Assembly: GCA_015655565.1 (NCBI GenBank)
Contig: JAATEU010000093.1
Coordinates: 1-5,887, forward strand
Reading direction: 5' to 3'
Length of the DNA stretch: 5,887 nucleotides
Origin: Clostridiales bacterium
GTDB taxonomy: Bacteria; Bacillota; Clostridia; Lachnospirales; Lachnospiraceae
Below the pieces are notes generated by a model that was not told the origin of the DNA, ran no database searches, and saw only the letters and a program-made list of their open reading frames with translations. This document shows, piece by piece, positions 1-5,378 of this stretch (position 1 is the first letter of the stretch; the number at the start of each line of letters is the position of its first letter). The position numbers were made by a program, and so were the translations under genes.

Positions 1-923
1 ATTCCAACTTTACGACGGTTGGTTATCCTAACCCGGAAGACCCTAAAGTATTTGCTCTGGCTAAGAAACTGGCGGATGAGGCAGGCGCAGATTTAATCCT
101 CGCAACGGACCCGGATGCGGACAGACTTGGTGTACAGGTGCGTAATGAAAAGGGTGAGTTCGTATTATTAACCGGTAATATGTCCGGTACATTAATAGCG
201 GAATATGTATTTTCCCAGAAGGCGGAACACAATACCCTTCCTTCCAATGCAGCCCTGGTTAAGACAATCGTAACCGGCAATATGGCAGATCAGATTGCAA
301 AATATTATGGTTCAGCCTTAATTGAAGTCCTGACCGGCTTTAAATTTATTGGGGAACAAATTAAACGGTTTGAAGAAACCGGTTCAAATGAGTATGTGTT
401 TGGCTTTGAAGAAAGTTATGGCTGCTTAATAGGTACCCATTCAAGGGATAAGGATGCGGTTGTTGCCGTTATGACCTTATGCGAAGCTGCAGCTTATTAT
501 AAGCAAAAGGGCATTACCCTTTATGACCAGATGAATAAACTGTTCGGAAAATACGGTTATTATAAAGAGGATTTAGTATCGGTTACCTTAAAGGGTATAG
601 AAGGTATGCAGAAAATCAATGAAATTATGGAAAGCTACCGGAATAATCCGCCTAAGGCTGCCGGCGGCTGTAAAGTTCTTAAATTCAGGGATTACGGAGC
701 GGATACCATTACGGATATCGCTTCCGGAACCGTGACCCCGACCGCATTGCCGAAGTCCGATGTTTTATACTTTGAATTGGAGGAAGATGCCTGGTGTGCA
801 GTCAGGCCTTCCGGAACAGAACCTAAAATTAAATTCTATTTTGGCGTAAAGGGCAGCAATTTAAAGGATGCGGAAGACAAATTAAAGAAACTGGTGCAGG
901 ATCCGGTATTCCAGGTACAATAA
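1..923 (+). CDS. Alpha-phosphoglucomutase / phosphomannomutase (phosphohexomutase family), C-terminal part; 5' end off the window
   Basis: This enzyme interconverts hexose 1-phosphate and 6-phosphate (glucose and/or mannose) in the cytoplasm, feeding glycolysis or UDP-sugar and cell-envelope precursor synthesis. The reading frame is open from base 3 and gives about 306 residues before the TAA at 921-923; family members are roughly 560-580 residues, so about half is present. Three family signatures are visible in order: the metal-binding loop DPDADR at 108-125, the sugar-recognition loop GFEESYG at 402-422, and the C-terminal phosphate-binding loop RPSGTEPK at 804-827. The catalytic phosphoserine loop (usually TASHNP-like) must lie upstream of the window and cannot be checked. 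The visible part looks intact, with no frameshift. Substrate preference (glucose versus mannose) cannot be settled from this fragment; the loop wording resembles Firmicutes PgcA-type phosphoglucomutases. It is convergent with the stress operon and shares the hairpin downstream. Confidence 0.95.
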   Translation, partial: SNFTTVGYPNPEDPKVFALAKKLADEAGADLILATDPDADRLGVQVRNEKGEFVLLTGNMSGTLIAEYVFSQKAEHNTLPSNAALVKTIVTGNMADQIAKYYGSALIEVLTGFKFIGEQIKRFEETGSNEYVFGFEESYGCLIGTHSRDKDAVVAVMTLCEAAAYYKQKGITLYDQMNKLFGKYGYYKEDLVSVTLKGIEGMQKINEIMESYRNNPPKAAGGCKVLKFRDYGADTITDIASGTVTPTALPKSDVLYFELEEDAWCAVRPSGTEPKIKFYFGVKGSNLKDAEDKLKKLVQDPVFQVQ

Positions 924-938
924 CTTATTTAAGAAGCT

Positions 939-1035
939 AAGGCTGCCGCAAAATTATTAACGGTATTGCTTGCAGAGGTATGTTATCAATATTCCTCTGC
1001 AAGTAACTTGTTAATGATTTTGCAGCAGCCTTTTT
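939..1035 (+). terminator. Long nested hairpin terminator between convergent genes
   Basis: The outer arms 939-961 and 1010-1032 pair over 23 positions, with 21 Watson-Crick pairs, one G-U wobble and one C-A mismatch on the + transcript. Nested inside is a perfect 10-bp stem (CTTGCAGAGG at 969-978 with CCTCTGCAAG at 994-1003) closing a 15-nt loop. A run of five T follows at 1031-1035. It begins 15 nt after the phosphoglucomutase stop and ends 25 nt from the stop of the opposing ydjI-like gene. On the - strand the hairpin is followed by a T-rich but interrupted stretch, so it may terminate weakly in that direction too. Confidence 0.8.
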
Positions 1036-1059
1036 AGAAACAGATGACTTTTTTGAGAA

Positions 1060-2058
1060 CTATTTCAGTTTCTGGCCACAATTGGGGCAGAAATTAGCAT
1101 CACCGGTTTTCTGGCCGCAGTTGGGACAAAAATTAGGCTTTTGGTCACTGTTTTGCTGTCCGCCGCTTTGTTGCCCACTGCTTTGGGATTGGGTATTGGG
1201 CTGTGCGGTATTTGCTTTATCCATATTCTGCAGCATCTGGTTCGCCATATTCATTCCCATCATCATGCCTGCCATATCGGAAGCGGCACCGCCGCCTCTT
1301 ACTTTGCCGGAAGCAATTCCTTCGGTCATGGATGCTTGCTGGTATCTGTCCATGCTGCCGATCATGCTATGGGAAGCATTTTTATTAATCATTTCCTGAA
1401 TTTCTTCGGGATAAGTAATACTCATGATATGAAATCCGGTAACGGTCATACCGGTATCAAATAACTGCATATCCAGGTCGGTTTTAATGCCGTTGCTGAT
1501 GTCAAAGGAATTTGCCTGAAGATTAAACATATCTTTTCCCTCTTTTACAATCCATTTCATGATTAACTGATCCAAAAGGGAAATGATACGGAGCTTAACG
1601 TCTTCCACCAGATAACTGTCCTTAACCCCGGCAATTTTATCAATTAATTTAATATAGTCATTAACCTTAAAGTTAAAGGTGCCGTTTGCACGGATTGGCA
1701 TTCCTCCCGGCAACTGCGGGGTCGGGATATTTATGGCACTTTTTGTGCCCCATTTTACGGTAAACTCTTTGGTGTTAATAAATAATACTTCAGCCCGCAT
1801 GCCGCTGTTAAAGCCAAATTTAAAGCCTTTCAGGGTGGACAGAAACGGTATGATTTCGGATTCAATATCATAGTCACCTTCATCCTTAAAGATTCCTTCC
1901 GTCTTTCCGTTAAATAAAAAAACGGCATCCTGGCCCGGACGTATCATTAACTTACTGCCTTTTTTTATTTCATCGTTATGCCATTTCCAGAAGATCATAT
2001 CCTCCCTGAATTCTTCCCATTCTACCACATTTGAAAACTGTCCTGAAAAAAGTCCCAT
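1060..2058 (-). CDS. ydjI: YdjI-like SPFH-domain protein with C-terminal zinc ribbon (PspA recruitment)
   Basis: A cytoplasmic SPFH (stomatin/prohibitin/flotillin) protein of the YdjI family, often labelled 'virion core protein'. In B. subtilis, YdjI is bound to the membrane by YdjG/YdjH and links PspA to it; the same role is inferred here from sequence and gene order. Translation from ATG at 2058 gives 332 residues. The N-terminus (MGLFSGQF, then WEEF) and the motifs GDYDIESEIIPF, KWGTK and RANGTFNFKV belong to the SPFH-like core, about residues 15-235. There is no signal peptide or membrane helix. A Met-rich segment (about 262-279) and a Gln/Ser/Gly-rich linker (about 283-307) lead to a zinc ribbon with Cys311, 314, 324 and 327 (two FCPNCGQK copies). 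An AAAGGA lies 11 nt before this ATG. An in-frame ATG at 2070 overlaps that site and a TTG at 2112 lacks one, so 2058 is preferred. Last gene of the operon, TAG stop. Confidence 0.93.
   Translation of the reverse strand: MGLFSGQFSNVVEWEEFREDMIFWKWHNDEIKKGSKLMIRPGQDAVFLFNGKTEGIFKDEGDYDIESEIIPFLSTLKGFKFGFNSGMRAEVLFINTKEFTVKWGTKSAINIPTPQLPGGMPIRANGTFNFKVNDYIKLIDKIAGVKDSYLVEDVKLRIISLLDQLIMKWIVKEGKDMFNLQANSFDISNGIKTDLDMQLFDTGMTVTGFHIMSITYPEEIQEMINKNASHSMIGSMDRYQQASMTEGIASGKVRGGGAASDMAGMMMGMNMANQMLQNMDKANTAQPNTQSQSSGQQSGGQQNSDQKPNFCPNCGQKTGDANFCPNCGQKLK
1069..1136 (-). repeat. Tandem duplication encoding the two zinc knuckles of the YdjI-like protein
   Basis: Bases 1069-1097 and 1108-1136 are two 29-nt copies that agree at 25 positions, with a period of 39 nt (13 codons). 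On the - strand each encodes NFCPNCGQK or a close equivalent, so the four-cysteine ribbon is an internal repeat at both DNA and protein level. The four differences are all transitions. Confidence 0.75.
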
Positions 2059-2189
2059 GGTTTCATACATCCTTTCTTTATTTTCATTTGGCGGCTGTAC
2101 ACGAACCGGCAAATCGGCTTGTAGATTTAATCGGTCTATGCTGCGGACAAAATATAAAAGAGTTATCCGGTTCAGCTATTCTATAACGA

Positions 2190-3116
2190 TTAAAAGCTTC
2201 GTCCGCCTCCGCTGTGGGAATGCCCCCCGCGGGATATTCCGCCGCCTCCGCTGCTCCTTCCGCCTTTGCCATTGTTGTTGGAAGGTCTTTTGACCCTTGT
2301 TGTTGTGGTTCTGATATAATCATCACGGTTTGCAACTACCCCGGAATGCGGTTCGTCCAGATAGGTTCTGTTATGGACGGTAACCCGTCCCCCGGAATTT
2401 ACTGCCATAATACCCACTGCGGCTGCACCGATAATAATAGCAATCAGCAGCTGAAAAAGGGTATTGTAGAAAATATTGTCTTCTTTTTCTCCATAATAAT
2501 TACTGGGACCGTCATAGGAAGATTCCCCGTAATAATTACCGGAATTGATACCGCCTGCAGCTGGAGTTGTGTTAACACCTTTTTCTTCCTTCATATAATA
2601 AGCTGCCTGCCTGGAAAATTCTTCCAGGGAATCGTAATAACTGCCATCCTGTAACATGAGAGCGACATCATCCAGAATATATTCGATTCTGTCATTATTC
2701 AGGTAATATTCTGCATTGCCATAACCTTGTATATTCACACTCCGGTTACCGCTTTCCATATTGACCAGGATCATAGCGGTATCACCAAATTCTTCGTTAT
2801 ACCCAAAGCCATATTCGTCGTAGAAATCCTCCAGGTATCTTGTTGCGGAGCTGCCCTTAAGGTCATCGGTAATTATCATTACTATGTCAATCTTACCATC
2901 TTCACCATATTCAGCGCAGATATCTTCCAGGTCCGCTATTTCTTCGTCACTAAAAAGCCCATAAAAATCATATACCTTCTGGTCTTCCTGGGCAGCATAA
3001 GCTGCGGTACCGGAAAAGGAAGAACCTGTGAGGAGGATTATAAAACAGCAGACAACCATAAAAAAGATAGAAATCGGAACCGGTTTTAATTTTATATATT
3101 TCCTTCCTATTATCAT
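2190..3116 (-). CDS. ydjH: YdjH-like TPM-domain membrane protein (PspA/YdjI partner)
   Basis: A membrane protein with an extracytoplasmic TPM domain (PF04536 type), matching YdjH, which in B. subtilis works with YdjG as a membrane anchor for YdjI and PspA. It has 308 residues. A hydrophobic signal segment (about 13-31) ends in a possible signal peptidase site after TAAYA (about 37-41). The TPM domain follows (about 46-178, with YDFYGLFSDEE near its start and GYGNAEYYL near its end). Then come a Tyr/Gly/Ser-rich linker, a membrane helix (about 217-238), and a tail ending in Gly/Ser/His-rich GGHSHSGGGRSF, common in TPM proteins. The start is firm: GGGAGGT at 3125-3131 lies 8 nt before the ATG, which overlaps the ydjG-like stop as ATGA, implying translational coupling. 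Catalytic phosphatase activity has been proposed for some TPM proteins; nothing here proves it. Confidence 0.92.
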   Translation of the reverse strand: MIIGRKYIKLKPVPISIFFMVVCCFIILLTGSSFSGTAAYAAQEDQKVYDFYGLFSDEEIADLEDICAEYGEDGKIDIVMIITDDLKGSSATRYLEDFYDEYGFGYNEEFGDTAMILVNMESGNRSVNIQGYGNAEYYLNNDRIEYILDDVALMLQDGSYYDSLEEFSRQAAYYMKEEKGVNTTPAAGGINSGNYYGESSYDGPSNYYGEKEDNIFYNTLFQLLIAIIIGAAAVGIMAVNSGGRVTVHNRTYLDEPHSGVVANRDDYIRTTTTRVKRPSNNNGKGGRSSGGGGISRGGHSHSGGGRSF

Positions 3117-4222
3117 AGCAATGGACCTCCCGTCAGGACTGCGATTATTTTAATAGCTATAAAGACCCCGCTGCTGATACCGGCAAACCATGCGGCTATC
3201 TTACCCTTACTTAGCGGCGGTTTACCTACAATCTTGCCGGTTAGGCCGTTCATTGCAAAGGTATGTTTGGATTGCTTATAATCGTAGCATACCATCCAGA
3301 CAGGAAGAAGTACATAATCAGCGTGCCGCTGCCTCACCTTAATGTCCTTTCGGTTATAGGCAGTTGTAGTATATCCGCTGATTGTCGATTGAATATAACT
3401 GTTTACATAATCGGAAATCCTGGATTCAACCCTGGGGTATAAGGCCTTTTCATCATAATTATATTTTTCTGCAAGATACCCTGCCAGGTAAGGCATGTTA
3501 AAATCCTTAAGATTATTATAATGGTAAGGTTCTAATTTATCCATTAATTCATCATTCATTTTTTCGGAAGCGTCTGCCGGTACCTTAAGGTAATTTAAGT
3601 TAACCTGCCGGTACACATGATAAAAACTGGTTTCGGTATAAATGTATTCCCCCCGTGTATAGGTCCTGACCCGTGTACAGGTTGCATCTGCTTCTCCCTG
3701 ACCATTTAAATCATATAGCCAGAAGGGTACATATAAACCGGTTATACTTTTAATACGGTCAGCGGTCATAAAGCCTTTGGGAGTAAGGAGGCCTTTTCTG
3801 CACCAGGTACGGAATGCTTCCTGTGCCTGCTGTTTATTAATGGTAAAAGGGATTACTTTGGCCGGAGCGAGACTTCCGCTTAACCGGTCACTTAATACAA
3901 TACCGGCACCGCAGAAGCTGCAGGTGGTTGCGGTTGTGTCTTTATCTGTAATTAGTACGGCACCGCAATTTTTGCAGTGGTATTCGTCCGTTTGATTTTC
4001 GTCAAATAAATGAGGTTTCCTTATATCCTCCTCATAATTCTCTTCCTTCCGGAAGGAGTGGGGAGTGCCGGCTTTAGCGTCATCGTGATAATCCGCGGCC
4101 TCCGGTTTCGGAATTGTGTCTATACTGTCATTCCTTCCGCAGCTGTCGCAGTGCAGCATACCGGAGGTACTGTCATATGCCATGTCGGCACCGCAATTCG
4201 GACATTTATATTGTACTATCAT
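3113..4222 (-). CDS. ydjG: YdjG-like zinc-ribbon membrane protein (PspA system anchor)
   Basis: A YdjG-family protein of 369 residues, the partner of YdjH in anchoring YdjI/PspA at the membrane in B. subtilis. Two CxxC...CxxC zinc ribbons are visible in the N-terminal part: Cys7/10 with Cys25/28 (start CPNCGADM), and Cys83/86 with Cys101/104 (CKNCG, CSFCG). A charged linker separates them. The central region (about 118-335) contains the family-type segments LAPAKVIPF, GLYVPFWLYD and LLPVWMVCYDY. A single membrane helix lies near the C-terminus (about 342-363, AAWFAGISSG), so the bulk is predicted to be cytoplasmic. The ATG at 4222 is preceded by AAGGA 5 nt away and AGAGG 11 nt away. The stop overlaps the next gene's ATG by 4 nt, and the last codons of this gene carry that gene's ribosome binding site. 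No frameshift is seen. Confidence 0.92.
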   Translation of the reverse strand: MIVQYKCPNCGADMAYDSTSGMLHCDSCGRNDSIDTIPKPEAADYHDDAKAGTPHSFRKEENYEEDIRKPHLFDENQTDEYHCKNCGAVLITDKDTTATTCSFCGAGIVLSDRLSGSLAPAKVIPFTINKQQAQEAFRTWCRKGLLTPKGFMTADRIKSITGLYVPFWLYDLNGQGEADATCTRVRTYTRGEYIYTETSFYHVYRQVNLNYLKVPADASEKMNDELMDKLEPYHYNNLKDFNMPYLAGYLAEKYNYDEKALYPRVESRISDYVNSYIQSTISGYTTTAYNRKDIKVRQRHADYVLLPVWMVCYDYKQSKHTFAMNGLTGKIVGKPPLSKGKIAAWFAGISSGVFIAIKIIAVLTGGPLL

Positions 4223-4230
4223 TGAAATCC

Positions 4231-4341
4231 TTACCTCTTTCTGCTATGGTTTATTCTTTGCGCGAAAAACAGCGGCCGTAACTTTCCTGCCGCTATTCCC
4301 GCATACAGCATGATTACGATTGGAAATTTAAGGGCAATCAT
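4231..4341 (-). CDS. Possible small membrane protein between pspA and ydjG (36 aa, unrecognised)
   Basis: In the pspA-ydjG gap an ORF runs from ATG 4341 to TAA 4231-4233, ending 8 nt before the ydjG-like start. It encodes 36 residues: a hydrophobic N-terminal half (MIALKFPIVIMLYAGIAAG) and a basic tail (QRINHSRKR), the layout of a one-helix membrane peptide with its positive end inside. It is in the same frame as pspA, and the codons between the pspA TAG and this ATG add more hydrophobic residues (LTIFI), making about 24 in a row. Against it: there is no clear ribosome binding site before the ATG, it overlaps the terminator-like hairpin at 4265-4296, and 40-odd open codons can occur by chance. 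I do not recognise the family. Confidence 0.33.
   Translation of the reverse strand: MIALKFPIVIMLYAGIAAGKLRPLFFAQRINHSRKR
4265..4296 (-). terminator. Intercistronic terminator-like hairpin after pspA
   Basis: Read on the - strand, AGCGGC (4294-4289) pairs perfectly with GCCGCT (4276-4271) around a 12-nt loop. The stem can grow by a U-G and an A-U pair, and five T (4269-4265) follow directly. It lies about 70 nt beyond the pspA stop. It could stop part of the transcripts so that pspA is made in excess over ydjG-ydjH-ydjI, which would suit a coat-forming protein. The stem is short and the loop long, so termination would be partial at best. Confidence 0.45.
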
Positions 4342-4365
4342 GATAAAAATTGTTAATCCGTATTC

Positions 4366-5040
4366 CTACTTATTCAAGCTTTCTTTCAGTGCAGCCAATT
4401 CCGCATCGACATCGGTATCGGAGGAATACTTCTTTGACAGGTCATCTATAGAATTTTCATCTGTGGAACGGTTAAGTTCAGCCATGGCATTTGCTTTATC
4501 AATGGCTTTGTCGGCCATTTCTTCATATTTGCTGAAGCTTGCCATGGAATCATTGGCGCTTGCAAAGGATGAAGTCATTTTATTGATACGTTCCTGTGCT
4601 TTCGCGACGGATAACTTGCCTTTTATCATATCCTTGCGGGATTCCAGTTCATTAATATCCGAAACCAATTTATCATACATTTCCCTCATATGAACCGCAT
4701 TGGAATGTGATAACTCATAAGCTTCCTGCAGACCGTTTAATTTAGAGGTTAAGGATGCTTTCTGCTCTAAGAATTTTTTGGCATCCTCTTCATTATTTCC
4801 TTCCAATGCTTTTATTGCATAAGTCTGCATTTTTGCAATTTCTTCATTACAATCGTCAAGAACCCTCTTCGCACGTTGTTCTTCTGCCATAATGGCTGCA
4901 GTTTCTGATTTAACCTTTCCCAAATCACTGTTCAGGTTCCTTAAGCATTGCTCTATCATCTTTTCAGGATCTTCCGCCTTATCAAGTATTGCGTTGATGT
5001 TGCTTGACATAATGTCTTTAAATCTTGTTAATATTCCCAT
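4366..5040 (-). CDS. pspA: PspA/IM30-family phage shock protein A
   Basis: A PspA/IM30 protein, a bacterial relative of ESCRT-III that assembles on the inner face of the cytoplasmic membrane and protects it under envelope stress. It has 224 residues, normal for the family. The N-terminal amphipathic helix (MGILTRFKDIMSSNINAILD) is followed by the conserved AEDPEKMIEQ segment. The remainder is predicted to be almost wholly charged coiled-coil helix, including a MAEEQRAKRVLDD stretch and a C-terminal acidic part (DTDVDAELAALKESLNK). The start at 5040 is set by GGAGGG (5048-5053) 7 nt upstream and by the typical MG(I/L) N-terminus; the in-frame ATG at 5094 has no such site. It is first in the operon and preceded by its own promoter. 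LiaH is a paralogue in some Firmicutes, but the company of ydjGHI-like genes supports the PspA/YdjF assignment. Confidence 0.95.
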   Translation of the reverse strand: MGILTRFKDIMSSNINAILDKAEDPEKMIEQCLRNLNSDLGKVKSETAAIMAEEQRAKRVLDDCNEEIAKMQTYAIKALEGNNEEDAKKFLEQKASLTSKLNGLQEAYELSHSNAVHMREMYDKLVSDINELESRKDMIKGKLSVAKAQERINKMTSSFASANDSMASFSKYEEMADKAIDKANAMAELNRSTDENSIDDLSKKYSSDTDVDAELAALKESLNK

Positions 5041-5047
5041 GTGTAAT

Positions 5048-5053
5048 CCCTCC
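5048..5053 (-). promoter_or_regulatory. Ribosome binding site of pspA
   Basis: GGAGGG on the - strand, 7 nt before the ATG at 5040. It decides between this start and the longer reading frame that opens at ATG 5094, which has no comparable site. Confidence 0.85.
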
Positions 5054-5117
5054 AATTTATTCATGCACTTGTCAATCTTGCTGGTATCATTCATTTCTGT
5101 GTATTGTCTGCTCTTTC

Positions 5118-5146
5118 AGTTTATATTTTTTTTATGGCAGCGTCAA
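5118..5146 (-). promoter_or_regulatory. Probable sigma-A-type promoter of the pspA-ydjGHI operon
   Basis: On the - strand, TTGACG (5146-5141) and TAAACT (5123-5118) are separated by exactly 17 nt. They match the housekeeping -35 and -10 hexamers at 5/6 and 4/6 positions. Transcription would begin near 5111 and give a leader of about 70 nt before the pspA ATG. I looked for the sigma-W pattern used by B. subtilis pspA (TGAAAC, then CGTA) and did not find it. Confidence 0.6.
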
Positions 5147-5185
5147 GTTAAAATACGGTTAAAATTATAATGAAAAGATTAAAAT
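5146..5185 (-). promoter_or_regulatory. Phased ATTTTAA(C/T) direct repeats upstream of the pspA promoter
   Basis: On the - strand, ATTTTAATC (from 5185), ATTTTAACC (from 5165) and ATTTTAACT (from 5154) are direct repeats spaced 20 and 11 nt, close to two and one helical turns. The last copy abuts the -35 hexamer. This could be an activator site of the OmpR/PhoB response-regulator type, which uses 11-nt direct repeats, or phased A-tracts acting as an UP element. The sequence is AT-rich, so chance contributes. Confidence 0.4.
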
Positions 5186-5213
5186 ATAAGGAAAAAAGAA
5201 ATCTAAATTACGA

Positions 5214-5242
5214 TTGACATCGGTATCCCGCTGTTGTAAATT
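5214..5242 (+). promoter_or_regulatory. Probable sigma-A-type promoter of the LacI-family gene
   Basis: A perfect -35 hexamer TTGACA (5214-5219) and TAAATT (5237-5242, 4/6 to the -10 consensus) are separated by 17 nt. Transcription would start near 5249, leaving a leader of about 130 nt before the GTG at 5379. It is divergent from the pspA promoter; the two -35 hexamers are 67 nt apart across an AT-rich stretch. Confidence 0.65.
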
Positions 5243-5258
5243 AATTATGTAAGGAATT

Positions 5259-5354
5259 ATGCCGGTTTATCTTGATGCATTAATGTATTTATGGTGCGGA
5301 ATAAAAGCTTCTAAGCAGATAAAAGGAATGGATGCCAGAAGGAATACGGAATAA
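5259..5354 (+). CDS. Possible leader ORF (31 aa) upstream of the LacI-family gene, unrecognised
   Basis: Within the transcribed leader predicted for the regulator, an ATG at 5259 opens 31 codons ending with TAA at 5352-5354, 24 nt before the regulator's GTG. AAGGA at 5251-5255 lies only 3 nt before the ATG, tighter than usual. The peptide begins MPVYLDALMYLWCGIK and ends with charged residues (DARRNTE). There is no run of a regulated amino acid as in attenuation peptides, and no family is recognised. It could equally be a chance ORF. Confidence 0.22.
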   Translation: MPVYLDALMYLWCGIKASKQIKGMDARRNTE

Positions 5355-5378
5355 TCTGCAGACAATGAGGTAGATCAA

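Noticed and set aside
1082..1464. Overlapping + strand ORFs opposite the ydjI-like C-terminus
   Set aside because: Low-complexity readings of the Met/Gln/Gly-rich and zinc-ribbon codons on the other strand.
2059..2112. N-terminal extension of the ydjI-like protein to TTG 2112 or ATG 2070
   Set aside because: The TTG has no ribosome binding site, and the ATG at 2070 overlaps the AAAGGA that serves ATG 2058; the family N-terminus begins MGLF.
2214..2654. A 146-codon + strand ORF opposite the ydjH-like gene
   Set aside because: It is the shadow of a well-supported - strand gene with domain, signal peptide and ribosome binding site; its own product is Cys/Gly/Ile-rich with no recognisable family and no good start site.
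4310..4693. A 127-codon + strand ORF opposite pspA
   Set aside because: Antisense to the highly regular PspA coiled-coil codons, which readily create open complementary frames; no ribosome binding site or family resemblance.
5069..5075. TTGACA-like hexamer on the - strand in the pspA leader as a second promoter
   Set aside because: The next -10-like element (TAAATT) is only about 10 nt away, too close for a promoter.
5041..5094. N-terminal extension of PspA to ATG 5094
   Set aside because: GGAGGG sits 7 nt before ATG 5040, and PspA proteins begin with MGI/MGL followed by the amphipathic helix.
5278..5285. CATTAATG palindrome in the regulator leader as a LacI operator
   Set aside because: Only 8 bp perfect, AT-centred, and expected often by chance in AT-rich sequence; it lacks the arms of a real operator.
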